From assembly GCA_023228065.1 (NCBI GenBank), contig JALOBX010000001.1, forward strand, positions 372,001 through 436,000: a stretch of 64,000 bases of DNA, in the 5' to 3' direction. The translations under genes were made by a program, and so were the position numbers. This document shows positions 8,427-16,575 of the stretch, piece after piece (the stretch's first letter is position 1; each line of letters begins with the position of its first letter). Below the pieces are notes generated by a model. The model searched no databases. It was not told the DNA's origin and worked only from the letters and a program-made list of their open reading frames with translations. Source of the stretch: Candidatus Pacearchaeota archaeon. GTDB taxonomy: Archaea > Nanoarchaeota > Nanoarchaeia > Pacearchaeales > GW2011-AR1.

Positions 8427-8750
8427 TTAAGTAAAATTGAATAATCTTTCATACTCTTTATGATTCATCCAATCAAGAACAACTGCAATAAGTTCTATTT
8501 CATCCCGCCCAATAGAATATAAAAGTCTCCAATCTTTTCTTAGATTATAAATCCAAAGATTATCTATTTTATATTTCTGTTTTAATTCCTTCGGAATAAG
8601 ATTCTTCTTTACATTTCTACCACAAAAAGAATTGTTGCATATATCTTTTATTGCCCCATTTATTTCCTTAAAAAGTCTCGGGTCTGATTTTTCTAATTCT
8701 TCAAAACTTTTCTTTAATTCAATTTCTATAAAATTTACTTTGCATTCCAT
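8427..8750 (-). CDS. RelE/ParE-like toxin, module 1
   Basis: A 107-aa protein with the pattern of RelE/ParE-superfamily toxins: a helical N-terminal half, then LWIYNLRKDWRLLYSIGRDEIELIAVVLDWMNHKEYERLF, the beta-strand core with conserved Arg and a C-terminal NHKEYER tail. RelE relatives cleave ribosome-bound mRNA; which target applies here is not known. The gene overlaps the antitoxin by about 16 nt and is transcribed after it. The toxin at 10519 is a clear paralogue (shared LIPKE, NLW, DWRLVYSI-type core and EYER). Confidence 0.8.
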   Translation of the reverse strand: MECKVNFIEIELKKSFEELEKSDPRLFKEINGAIKDICNNSFCGRNVKKNLIPKELKQKYKIDNLWIYNLRKDWRLLYSIGRDEIELIAVVLDWMNHKEYERLFNFT

Positions 8751-9022
8751 CTTAATTCAGGTTTATTTTTAAATCTCTTAACAAATTCCGGATTCCAGAT
8801 GTAAACTGCATAGCCTTCATTATCAAAGGCAATTTTTCCAATACCTTCAAGGTAACTAATTATGACTTGAAAAGTTTGCCACATTACTTTTCTTGGGAGT
8901 TTGTTCCATAACTCTGTTTTTTTATACTCCCCGCTATTATCATCAATAAATTTCTCTACCATCAAAACAGTCTGAAGTGTAGGAGACCTTTCTTCAGAAT
9001 CTTGTTTCTTTTGTAATTGCAT
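8735..9022 (-). CDS. winged-helix-like antitoxin, module 1
   Basis: First gene of the TA pair. The 95-aa protein shares SPTL-x-TV-x-MVE, LP-x-KVMWQT and VYIW-P-E with the antitoxin at 10851, and its helix-helix-strand pattern suggests a winged helix that binds DNA. I place the start at the internal ATG (9022) because a 16-bp palindrome at 9026-9041 and a TATA-like TTTATAAA lie just upstream; an in-frame ATG at 9028 is inside the palindrome. In TA modules such proteins bind the toxin and repress their own promoter. No named antitoxin family is recognised. Confidence 0.7.
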   Translation of the reverse strand: MQLQKKQDSEERSPTLQTVLMVEKFIDDNSGEYKKTELWNKLPRKVMWQTFQVIISYLEGIGKIAFDNEGYAVYIWNPEFVKRFKNKPELRWNAK

Positions 9023-9025
9023 AAT

Positions 9026-9041
9026 CATATCAGTTGATATG
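9026..9041. promoter_or_regulatory. palindromic operator of TA module 1
   Basis: CATATCAGTTGATATG has perfect 7-bp arms around a central GT. It lies between the TATA-like element at about 9044 and the antitoxin start, where a bound repressor would block initiation. Its core matches the palindrome ahead of the second TA module, supporting autoregulation by related antitoxins. Confidence 0.6.
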
Positions 9042-9184
9042 AGTTTATAAAAGTTACTTTTTGTATTGAATTTGATAAATATATTTTTGTTAAAACAACT
9101 TTTTGTTACATCTTTTATTTATTACTAAATAATTATATGATAAAGTATAAGAATATTTATAAACAGATTTGTTAATAAAATTAT

Positions 9185-10240
9185 ATGAGTAAAAAAAGTC
9201 TTCTAAGTAAAGTTTTGATAGGTACTGGTGTTTTATTCGGACTTGCTACAGGAATGAATTGTCCAACATATATTAACAAAACAAATGAAATTATTTATAA
9301 TGTAGATGAGGAAGATGTTGTTGAAAGAAAAGTTATAATTGATGCTGCAGACAGAATGCTTCAATTGCAAAATGCAAATGGTTCTTGGGACTGGGATGTT
9401 ACTAACAAAACAGCACCAACAGCAACAACTTATCTAAATATAGCAGGAGTTACAGGAGAAGTTCTTCTTGATGCATTCAAATTAACTAATAATTCAAAAT
9501 ACCTTGATGCTGCAAAGAAAACAGGAGATCATATTGTTGCAAGAATTGGAGCTCTTCCAGTTGAAAGACATTTCAATGCTTTTAACATGATTTTCTTGAA
9601 TGGATTAGCAGATGCAAGCGGGAATACAGCTTATTCTGATTTTGTTAATACAAAGATGAATGATTTATTTACAAAAGTAACTTATTGGGGAGATGAAGCA
9701 AAAAATATAAGCACAGATGGAATTCCTGGATTAACTGCTGATGAGCTTGTTGCTGCTGAAGAAGTTATTAGAGGAACAACTGTTTGGGGTATTAAGCCTT
9801 GGGATTTATATCATTTTGTAGAATTAGCAAAGAAAGTTGGAAATAATACTTTTGCTAATGGAGTTGCAACTGGAATTGAAAATTATTTGAATCAACCAAG
9901 TTATAACGATGCTAGTGCAGATAGTTATGAACTTGGATTAAGCGGAGGAATTATGGGATTAAAGAATGCAGGAAGAAGTTATAACACTCTTTTAAACAAA
10001 TTAGTTGGAAAGCAAAAAGCAGACGGTTCTTTTGGAACTTGCCCTGTTCAAGACACAGCATATGCTTTAATGGCTCTTGATTCTGTAAACAGAACTCCTG
10101 AAGCACAAAAAGCTGCTAATTATCTTAAAGATAACTTTGAATACAACGGATTTAATGGATGGCTTGAAAGTGATGGAAGAGAATATTCTGAAACAACAAG
10201 TGAAGCTGCTCATGGATTGTATCAAAATCACAAGAAGTAA
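9185..10240 (+). CDS. secreted lipoprotein with alpha/alpha-toroid (terpene-cyclase-like) fold
   Basis: A 351-aa exported protein with a signal sequence and a lipobox-like GMNC at Cys26. The mature part is rich in Ala- and Leu-containing helical repeats; QNANGSW (about residues 62-68) and KQKADGSFG (about 280) resemble the QW-type repeats of terpene cyclases, prenyltransferases and pectate-lyase-like alpha/alpha toroids. The fold is inferred; no catalytic Asp-rich motif of a cyclase is seen, so it may bind or cleave a surface glycan instead. It lies between two TA operons with its own promoter (ATATTTATAAAC). Confidence 0.6.
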   Translation: MSKKSLLSKVLIGTGVLFGLATGMNCPTYINKTNEIIYNVDEEDVVERKVIIDAADRMLQLQNANGSWDWDVTNKTAPTATTYLNIAGVTGEVLLDAFKLTNNSKYLDAAKKTGDHIVARIGALPVERHFNAFNMIFLNGLADASGNTAYSDFVNTKMNDLFTKVTYWGDEAKNISTDGIPGLTADELVAAEEVIRGTTVWGIKPWDLYHFVELAKKVGNNTFANGVATGIENYLNQPSYNDASADSYELGLSGGIMGLKNAGRSYNTLLNKLVGKQKADGSFGTCPVQDTAYALMALDSVNRTPEAQKAANYLKDNFEYNGFNGWLESDGREYSETTSEAAHGLYQNHKK

Positions 10241-10286
10241 GATACATAGTCTTAAATATTTCTGACGCCTTATTAAATAAGTAAAA

Positions 10287-10508
10287 ATGTCTCTTTATGG
10301 GTATTCTAGTACCCCTCGCAGGAAGAATGAAGGCTGGAAAGATACTATTAACAATTGGTATGAAAGAGTTACAAGAAAGAAAGTAGAAAGAGACAGGGAT
10401 GATTTCTTTGGGAAAGATTATTGGAAAGTGATTATTGACAGATGGTATGATAAAGCAATAGCAGAATGGAGAAGCCGCAGAGATGTTTCAGTGAAGCTAA
10501 AAAAGTAG
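10287..10508 (+). CDS. hypothetical small basic protein
   Basis: A 73-aa protein rich in Arg, Lys and Trp with two similar segments (TINNWYERV and IIDRWYDKA), suggesting a repeated helical motif. It has no signal peptide or membrane segment and no recognised family. It sits 46 bp after the toroid lipoprotein in the same direction and may be co-transcribed. It runs up to the 3' end of the second toxin gene on the other strand. Confidence 0.5.
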   Translation: MSLYGYSSTPRRKNEGWKDTINNWYERVTRKKVERDRDDFFGKDYWKVIIDRWYDKAIAEWRSRRDVSVKLKK

Positions 10509-10518
10509 AAATATATTG

Positions 10519-10851
10519 TTAATAATGAAATTTTCTTTCATATTCTGGATGGCTAAACCATTCAAGGATTATTGATAAAATTTCTATTTTGTTAGGAGTC
10601 ATTATTGAATAGACTAATCTCCATCCATCGGGCAGATCATATTTCCATAAATTATTAATCCCTAATTTTTTAATATATTCTTTGGGTATTAATCTCTTGG
10701 GAATTGGTGTTGCGCAAAAAGCATTATTTTTTATCTCATCAATTGCTTTATTGATATGTTTCTTTAGTTCATCATTTGGATTAAGATTATTAAATTCTTT
10801 TTCTATTTTATCATTTGCAAAAATAACTTCTGATTTTTTAATTATTCCCAT
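10519..10851 (-). CDS. RelE/ParE-like toxin, module 2
   Basis: A 110-aa paralogue of the toxin at 8427. Shared positions include KRLIPKE, INNLWKYDL, WRLVYSI and the C-terminal HPEYERKF. Its start codon overlaps the antitoxin stop as TAATG, showing translational coupling. As in other RelE/ParE-superfamily proteins the product probably inhibits growth unless bound by its antitoxin; the exact target is unknown. Confidence 0.8.
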   Translation of the reverse strand: MGIIKKSEVIFANDKIEKEFNNLNPNDELKKHINKAIDEIKNNAFCATPIPKRLIPKEYIKKLGINNLWKYDLPDGWRLVYSIMTPNKIEILSIILEWFSHPEYERKFHY

Positions 10852-11120
10852 TAATACCTCTTTCTATTTAAAAATCGATTTGCTATTTCAGGACTCCAAA
10901 TGTAAACAACAATGCCTTCTTTGCTGATTGCAATCTTGTTTATACTTTGTAAATAGTTTAATATAATTAAATATGTCTGCCACATTACTTTTTTTGGAAG
11001 TTTTTTCCAAATTTCTGTTCTGTTAAATTCTCCACTATTCTTCTCTATACTTCTCTCTACCATCGAAACAGTATCTAATGTTGGACTTCTTGCAAGAGAA
11101 TTTATTGTTTCAGATTCCAT
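10851..11120 (-). CDS. winged-helix-like antitoxin, module 2
   Basis: An 89-aa paralogue of the module 1 antitoxin, sharing RSPTLDTVSMVE, LPKKVMWQT and VVYIWSPE. It is first in the operon and coupled to the toxin. An 18-bp perfect palindrome and a TATA-like TTTATATA lie directly upstream. The family is not one I can name; the paired arrangement with a RelE-like toxin and the operator make the antitoxin role likely. Confidence 0.7.
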   Translation of the reverse strand: MESETINSLARSPTLDTVSMVERSIEKNSGEFNRTEIWKKLPKKVMWQTYLIILNYLQSINKIAISKEGIVVYIWSPEIANRFLNRKRY

Positions 11121-11128
11121 TATCTATC

Positions 11129-11146
11129 ATATATCAATTGATATAT
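11129..11146. promoter_or_regulatory. palindromic operator of TA module 2
   Basis: ATATATCAATTGATATAT is a perfect 18-bp palindrome between the TATA-like element and the antitoxin start at 11120. Its central ATATCA-x-TTGATAT core matches the module 1 operator, so the two antitoxins may cross-regulate. Confidence 0.65.
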
Positions 11147-11229
11147 AAATGTTTCGACAAGTCATACTAGAAAATATGTATATTCCTCACAATAAAAATA
11201 TTTTTAAATCATTTTTTATTTTTTTGATT

Positions 11230-11715
11230 ATGGACAAGAAAAGAGGGGTTGTAATTATAATTAGTCTTGTTTTGCTATTAGGAGTTATTGATGCTGCATG
11301 GATTTTATCCTATAAGCAAACAATAACTGCGAAGGTTATTGGAGAGAAGTTTTATTCTATCTCTGAAGAATTTGACAGCACTATTTCATTAAATACTTCT
11401 GACGGCCCAGATACAGAGATTAATCTGATGAAAATTGAGAGCAATAAAGACAGGCTAGTTGATTTGGATGCTACCACACGAAGAACTAATCTTACTTCTG
11501 AAGAAGAATGTGATTATGAAGATGACTGCATTGTTACATGGACTTATATTCATGATGGAATAAAAGAAATTCTCATTAACAAACAAACTATTACCAACAA
11601 CAAAAACTTTACCTTATTGGAAGGGGAAGAAAATTATATTGAATATAAGATTGAATGTGTTGAAGATTCCTGTGCCCAGAGGATTGCTTCTAATGTGACT
11701 ATTGAAGGGATTTAA
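11230..11715 (+). CDS. hypothetical membrane-anchored extracytoplasmic protein
   Basis: A 161-aa protein with one N-terminal hydrophobic segment (about residues 6-24) after MDKKRG, then a hydrophilic, Thr- and Asn-containing beta-rich domain with four cysteines (EEECDYEDDC and ECVEDSC) that could form two disulfides. The ATG at 11230 follows a TATA-like TTTTTAAATC by about 25 bp, so the longer frame from 11149 is not used. No family recognised. Confidence 0.6.
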   Translation: MDKKRGVVIIISLVLLLGVIDAAWILSYKQTITAKVIGEKFYSISEEFDSTISLNTSDGPDTEINLMKIESNKDRLVDLDATTRRTNLTSEEECDYEDDCIVTWTYIHDGIKEILINKQTITNNKNFTLLEGEENYIEYKIECVEDSCAQRIASNVTIEGI

Positions 11716-11763
11716 GTGACCTGAACTAATAATATTTTTATAGTTTAATGTAATATAAAGATA

Positions 11764-12354
11764 ATGGAATATTCTGAAAATAAAAAAGAAATAATATTAA
11801 ACCGAGAATTAAATGAATTAGATAAGTTTGTATTGGACTTCTGTGAAATTTTGGGAAATGACTACGTTATAGTCTCTGGATATGTTTCTATTCTTTTTGG
11901 TAGGTCAAGAGCAACAGAAGATGTAGACTTATTAGCGCCAAAGATGAATATGGAAGAATTTTATATTGTTTGGGAAAAAATAACAAAAAAATTTGAATGC
12001 ATTAATACTTCTGACCCAAAAGAAGCTTTTGATATGCTTAATGAATTTGCAATAAGATTTTGCAGAAAAGGCAAGCCTGTTCCAAATATGGAATTTAAAA
12101 TAATAAAAAATGATATTGATGAATATTCTTTAAAGAATAAGATTGATGTGATAATTAACCAAAGAAAATTATTCATTTCCCCGCTAGAAATGCAAATTGC
12201 TTACAAGTTATATCTTAGTTCTGAAAAAGGAGACAAAGATATTGAAGATGCCCGTCATTTGTATAGGTTATTCTTAGACAAACTTAATAAAGAAAAACTC
12301 TCTTCATTTATCAGCAAATTAAAAGCAGGGAGCAAATTTAAATGGATAGAATAG
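11764..12354 (+). CDS. nucleotidyltransferase-fold protein
   Basis: A 196-aa protein with a GYVSILFGRSRATEDVDLLAP segment (about residues 39-59), the glycine-serine-like loop and the first acidic pair of the polymerase-beta/MNT nucleotidyltransferase superfamily, resembling AbiEii-type or DUF6036-like proteins. The C-terminal helical part (LYLSSEKGDKDIEDARHLYRLF) also fits that group, in which such proteins often pair with a small partner. The following gene (12342) overlaps by 13 nt. Whether it is a toxin or a tRNA/small-molecule modifier is not decidable here. Confidence 0.65.
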   Translation: MEYSENKKEIILNRELNELDKFVLDFCEILGNDYVIVSGYVSILFGRSRATEDVDLLAPKMNMEEFYIVWEKITKKFECINTSDPKEAFDMLNEFAIRFCRKGKPVPNMEFKIIKNDIDEYSLKNKIDVIINQRKLFISPLEMQIAYKLYLSSEKGDKDIEDARHLYRLFLDKLNKEKLSSFISKLKAGSKFKWIE

Positions 12355-12509
12355 ATGTTGATTTTGGACAATTAAAGGAAAGCAAGGAAAAGAATGTAAA
12401 GGAAAGAGAATGGTTTATTGATTATTGGGTTGATTATATTAAAACTCATTCTGATAAAGAATGGAGCAGTCAGCAGAATATTGTAATTAACGGGCAGTTT
12501 AACAATTAA
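12342..12509 (+). CDS. small partner of the nucleotidyltransferase gene
   Basis: A 55-aa ORF starting inside the last codons of the nucleotidyltransferase gene. It is highly charged, with EREWFIDYWVDYIKTHSDKEWS in the middle. The 13-nt overlap and shared direction indicate translational coupling. The pairing resembles nucleotidyltransferase-based toxin/partner operons, but no family is recognised for the small protein. Confidence 0.5.
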   Translation: MDRIDVDFGQLKESKEKNVKEREWFIDYWVDYIKTHSDKEWSSQQNIVINGQFNN

Positions 12510-12521
12510 GATTTTGTGTTT

Positions 12522-13364
12522 CTAATGTTCTTGGGGTGTAGATTTCTTTTTGAATCTTGGTTTTAAATATAACACAGCAGAAGAAAGAATAATTATTCCT
12601 AAAATTGTTAAAAAAGAATTAAGCAGATTAATTTTAAGTCCAATTAAGTTTAAGTAGAAAACAGCAAGAGGAACAATTGCGATGCTTAAGGCAAAGGATA
12701 AAGCAATTCTTTCAATCCAGTCGATGCTTCCTTTTTCTTTTTCTTCATTTTCAAAAGAACTTGTTTTTTGAAAGAATATAAAACTGATAATAAATCCAGG
12801 GAGAAATAAAACATAAACAGAACCAAAGACAATTCTTAGTGATTCTAAATAAGACATCTTAGCAAAGATTGTCAGTGCTATTGAAATCAGACTAAGAATG
12901 AAAATTACTGCTAAAATTCCCAAAAGATAGAACAAAGGTTTATTTTTATGAACATGATGTTTTATTTCTCTAACCTTGCTGTCTTCATCATCTCCAAGAA
13001 CAAGAATAGATAATAAGATAATTAAAATTCCTGCTATGATTGAGATTAACCAGGAAAGCCAGCCCAATTCTCCTGTTTTGAACTTAATAATTATAAATCC
13101 TAAGATTCCTAATGCACTGATGAATAGATAATCCCACCATTTGGCTTTTTTCTCTTTCTTTTCTTCATGTTGAGAGAAAACATCCAGTATTCCTGCAATA
13201 ATAACTGCTACAAGCAGATAATTAAGATTAAAGTACAAAGATACTGCTTTGGGCCATATTTGCTCGATTAGAAGAAGGATAAGATATGCTACAAGCAAAG
13301 CTTGGAACAAGTGATTGATTATATCTGCTGTGTGTCCTTTAAATTGAAGTTTTGGTAGTTTCAT
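12522..13364 (-). CDS. DUF1616 multi-pass membrane protein
   Basis: A 280-aa membrane protein with about eight hydrophobic segments. The C-terminal half (about residues 180-270: VYVLFLPGFIISFIFF, IDWIERIALSFALSIAIVPL) matches DUF1616, found in archaeal S-layer and glycan-assembly loci. An N-terminal pair of helices and a charged loop (KHHVHKNK) precede it. It is the last gene of a three-gene operon with a GT-C enzyme and a surface protein, overlapping the upstream gene by 4 nt. The context suggests a part in cell-envelope glycosylation. Confidence 0.75.
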   Translation of the reverse strand: MKLPKLQFKGHTADIINHLFQALLVAYLILLLIEQIWPKAVSLYFNLNYLLVAVIIAGILDVFSQHEEKKEKKAKWWDYLFISALGILGFIIIKFKTGELGWLSWLISIIAGILIILLSILVLGDDEDSKVREIKHHVHKNKPLFYLLGILAVIFILSLISIALTIFAKMSYLESLRIVFGSVYVLFLPGFIISFIFFQKTSSFENEEKEKGSIDWIERIALSFALSIAIVPLAVFYLNLIGLKINLLNSFLTILGIIILSSAVLYLKPRFKKKSTPQEH

Positions 13365-14854
13365 TGTTCAAATAATCCTTTTTTGTGTGTGGTTATATTT
13401 ATCCAGTCTATTGGAATATACTTTGTTTTAGTATCATTTTTATTTTGATTCAGATGAGCTGTATTAAACATAATATTTAATTTATCATTTTTGATATATA
13501 AATTATCTTTTTCAACATTCAATGAAATAGAAGCAATCTTCCATCCATTCTCTTCTTTAGGAGAAATATAATCTACCAAGACATAATCGGCATTTTGTTC
13601 CAGATATCTCAAATCAGATTTATATTGCACATTTTTTCCTGCAAAGGGATTAAACCAGGAATCTTCTGTAAAAGAAAAGAATTCAGGACCGCTTATTTTT
13701 ATATCATTCTTTTCTGATTTGATTTGATAAAAATCATCTGAAGGCTCTGCAATAGTAGTATATCCTGTGCTTATTTTAGAAATATTTAATTCATCTCCAT
13801 TAATTTTAATTGTTTGTAAGGCATAAGTATGCCATGTTTGAGTAGTTAAGGTTAGATATTTTTGAGTTTTAAAATAAACCTTGGAAGTTTCTTCAAAATT
13901 ATCAAAATAAGCTCCGCTTTGAGCCAGGAAAACAGAACCCCTTAACACAATTTTATTTTGATTTAATTTTATTTTAGTAACTAACATATCCCCATTATTT
14001 TTTAATTCTAATTTGTAAACTCCTTCTTTTAATTCTCCTGTTTGAAGTTCTCCTTTCTGGTCATTAGTATTATTCTTGTTTGTTTTCTTATCCTCTATCC
14101 CATCATCTTTTATTTTCTCTGAAGCAATTAATTTATTTTTTAGGTCATACAAAGAAATGTTTAGAACATCCTTTCCTTTTTCATCTTCAGTGTACATATT
14201 CAAGTCTCTTTTCCAAACTTCAAGATTAAAAGAACCTTTTATGTATACATAGAAAGTTAAGCTATCTCTTAATGCAGTATCAATTGTAAAAGAATTTGAT
14301 GAATAATCTTCTATTTTAAGTTCTGGGATTGTAATATTTTGATTAGTAGCTAATTTTACTGAAGGCGGGGCTGTTTGAAATTCATCTATTGTATAGTCTT
14401 CAGAGTATTTGTTTAATTTTATAAGTTTGAGATTATTTCTTTGTGAATAAGGATATTTTTTCATAAGTTCTTCTATTGTTTTGTCATAAATTGTAATAGA
14501 TTTGTAGTGCCATTCTTCTTTATCCTTTGCTCCAATAATCAAATTAGAATTGATTGGAAAATTGTCTTTGAATTTAATCTGCAAGTCTATTTTATCTGTG
14601 CCTTTAATTGCGGGAATATCAAAATAAACTAGTTGGTCTGTCAGATTTCTGTAATTTATCCCCGAATCATCTAATTTATCTGAAATTCTGTTTGCAGGAG
14701 AAAGATAATTATCATTGGTGCTTCCAATATCATAAACATAATCAAAATTTTGCTGTTTGATATTTGCATAAATTACAAATTCAATTAATAATAAAGGAAT
14801 CATGATTATGATTAAGATTTTTATAATTTCTACATGAATTTTTTTATTTTCCAT
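13361..14854 (-). CDS. hypothetical membrane-anchored surface protein
   Basis: About 497 aa with one N-terminal membrane anchor (IIKILIIIMIPLLLIEFVIYA) and a large extracytoplasmic beta-rich domain. The middle contains a Lys/Asn/Asp-rich stretch. I take the ATG at 14854, directly after the upstream gene's stop (TAA, one base, ATG); the longer frame needs a TTG inside that gene. It lies between a GT-C glycosyltransferase-like protein and a DUF1616 protein, so it is probably part of an envelope glycan or S-layer pathway. No catalytic motif recognised. Confidence 0.6.
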   Translation of the reverse strand: MENKKIHVEIIKILIIIMIPLLLIEFVIYANIKQQNFDYVYDIGSTNDNYLSPANRISDKLDDSGINYRNLTDQLVYFDIPAIKGTDKIDLQIKFKDNFPINSNLIIGAKDKEEWHYKSITIYDKTIEELMKKYPYSQRNNLKLIKLNKYSEDYTIDEFQTAPPSVKLATNQNITIPELKIEDYSSNSFTIDTALRDSLTFYVYIKGSFNLEVWKRDLNMYTEDEKGKDVLNISLYDLKNKLIASEKIKDDGIEDKKTNKNNTNDQKGELQTGELKEGVYKLELKNNGDMLVTKIKLNQNKIVLRGSVFLAQSGAYFDNFEETSKVYFKTQKYLTLTTQTWHTYALQTIKINGDELNISKISTGYTTIAEPSDDFYQIKSEKNDIKISGPEFFSFTEDSWFNPFAGKNVQYKSDLRYLEQNADYVLVDYISPKEENGWKIASISLNVEKDNLYIKNDKLNIMFNTAHLNQNKNDTKTKYIPIDWINITTHKKGLFEQ

Positions 14855-14855
14855 T

Positions 14856-16451
14856 TTAACATACATATTTGTAAATTTTATTATTGCCTTGATTATAGTA
14901 AACTTCAAAACATTCTGGGAAGTTTACTAGATTGTCTTTTTGTTTTTGTCCTATAAAGATGTATAAAGGTTTCTCGTAAACATTCATAAATTGCTGAATT
15001 TGATTTATATCTTCTGTTGTCCAGAAAACAATCCATTGTTCTTGACTATGTTTATTATAATCAAATAAGCCAGGAGCAATTGTCTTTCTTTCTGAATATC
15101 CCAAAAGCCAGGGAGAATAAGTTGAAGAGGTGGACATAACATAAGCATTTTGCTCTGTATTCTGAAGGTACTGAATTGTTTTAAGTTCCTGTTCTGTTAT
15201 AATAGATTTTGTGTTTATTGATTCATTTAATACAACAAAACCTGCAGAGAAAATTAAAATTGCTAGAATAACTACTCCAAATTTCTTTTTATGTTCTATG
15301 AGGGTTGAGAATCCAAGAGCAGATAAGATAATTAATCCAATATCCAAATGAATTATAAATCTGTTAAAAAAGAAAAACTGGAAATAAACAATTGTTGCTG
15401 TAACTAATGCCCAGAAGAAAATCATATTAAATTGTTTTTTTCTGAATAATGCTAAAAGCCCAAGAATAGCAAAAGGAAGATAAGCAAGAATTGAAAATTG
15501 ATATGTAAAGAAATTTATGAAAGTCCCAGCAGATTCTCCTGTCTGAACAAATCCCTGCAAAACCGGAGATATCATAATCAAAATTGCTTGGCTGAATTTT
15601 CCTAAGTAGAATAATCCTGCAAAGGCAATAATAAAAACCCCATAAAGAACATTTTTTCTTAATAATTTAAAATTATATTTCTTCTCTTTGTAAGGAGAAA
15701 TAAGAACATAAAAAAGATAACTTAGTCCAAAGATGTAAAATGTCGGGCGATGTATTGCTCCTGACAGCCCGCCAAGCAAGATAAACAACCAGATGAATTT
15801 TTTATTTTTCTCTGATTTTTTTAAGAAATAAATTGAAAATAATGCTAATGAAAGCCCAATGATATTTTTATAATACATATAACCAAATGTCAAAAACTGA
15901 ATTGATGAGATTGCATAAATCAAAAGAGCAATTAATCCTGTTGTTTTATTGAAAAATTCTTTTGTTACAAGATAGATTGCAAGCCCAAGCAAAGCACAAA
16001 AGCCGATTAGAAGATAAGTTAAAATAAATTGGCTTGAAAATAATAATTTTAATGGTTCCATTAAGTAAAGAAATAAGGGCTCTAATCCACCTTGTAAAAT
16101 CCAGCTGTCTAAATTAGCAAGCCCATGTTCAATCCCATATTTGTAGATTCCAGTATCATAACCAAGAGGAATTGGATTATTTAAATAAGGGATTGCTCTG
16201 ATTAGGATAATAAATAAAATTGCTAAAGCAAAAAGAAAATAATGAATCTTTTTATTAAGTGGCTTGTCTGATAATTTTTCTTCTTTAGAAATCATAAACA
16301 TTCCCAAAACTGCGAGAACAACAGCAAAGATTTGAAACTGCAGGGAATATCTCCAGAATAGATTTAAGGAAATAAGCAAGACTAACAAGGCATAAAGTAT
16401 CAATAGCTGATAAAAGCTGTTCTGAAATATTTGTTTAGTTTTTTGAAACAT
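14856..16451 (-). CDS. GT-C fold membrane glycosyltransferase-like protein
   Basis: A 531-aa multi-pass membrane protein with about 11-12 helices. After the first helices the loop IPLGYDTGIYKYGIEHG carries an acidic residue at the place where GT-C enzymes (PMT, ArnT, STT3 relatives) have their catalytic Asp. It probably transfers a sugar from a lipid-phosphate carrier on the outer face of the membrane. It is first in the operon that ends with the DUF1616 gene. Substrate unknown. TATA-like elements CTATTTAAA lie close upstream. Confidence 0.7.
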   Translation of the reverse strand: MFQKTKQIFQNSFYQLLILYALLVLLISLNLFWRYSLQFQIFAVVLAVLGMFMISKEEKLSDKPLNKKIHYFLFALAILFIILIRAIPYLNNPIPLGYDTGIYKYGIEHGLANLDSWILQGGLEPLFLYLMEPLKLLFSSQFILTYLLIGFCALLGLAIYLVTKEFFNKTTGLIALLIYAISSIQFLTFGYMYYKNIIGLSLALFSIYFLKKSEKNKKFIWLFILLGGLSGAIHRPTFYIFGLSYLFYVLISPYKEKKYNFKLLRKNVLYGVFIIAFAGLFYLGKFSQAILIMISPVLQGFVQTGESAGTFINFFTYQFSILAYLPFAILGLLALFRKKQFNMIFFWALVTATIVYFQFFFFNRFIIHLDIGLIILSALGFSTLIEHKKKFGVVILAILIFSAGFVVLNESINTKSIITEQELKTIQYLQNTEQNAYVMSTSSTYSPWLLGYSERKTIAPGLFDYNKHSQEQWIVFWTTEDINQIQQFMNVYEKPLYIFIGQKQKDNLVNFPECFEVYYNQGNNKIYKYVC

Positions 16452-16494
16452 CTTTAAATAGCAAAATTTAAATAGGAAAATACATTAGGTATTT

Positions 16495-16574
16495 CATGAG
16501 GGAATAGGACCTGACGAATCCCGCACTTGATGCGGTTAGTAGGATTGACGGACCTTCTTACCTCTGATTTTTTT
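16495..16574 (+). ncRNA. candidate structured small RNA
   Basis: A GC-richer islet on the plus strand. A TATA-like ATTTAAATA at about 16467 lies 25-30 bp upstream, and a T7 run at 16568-16574 could terminate. Inside are a hairpin CCGCA-CTTGA-TGCGG, a possible AATCC/GGATT pairing and CTGA and TGATG boxes resembling C/D sRNA elements, but their spacing is not canonical. On the minus strand it would be the 5' leader of the GT-C gene, so it could also be a leader structure. Confidence 0.3.
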
Positions 16575-16575
16575 C

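Noticed and set aside
14855..14908. Earlier TTG start for the surface protein at 13361
   Set aside because: It lies inside the upstream gene, adds a non-signal extension and has no ribosome site; the ATG at 14854 follows the stop directly.
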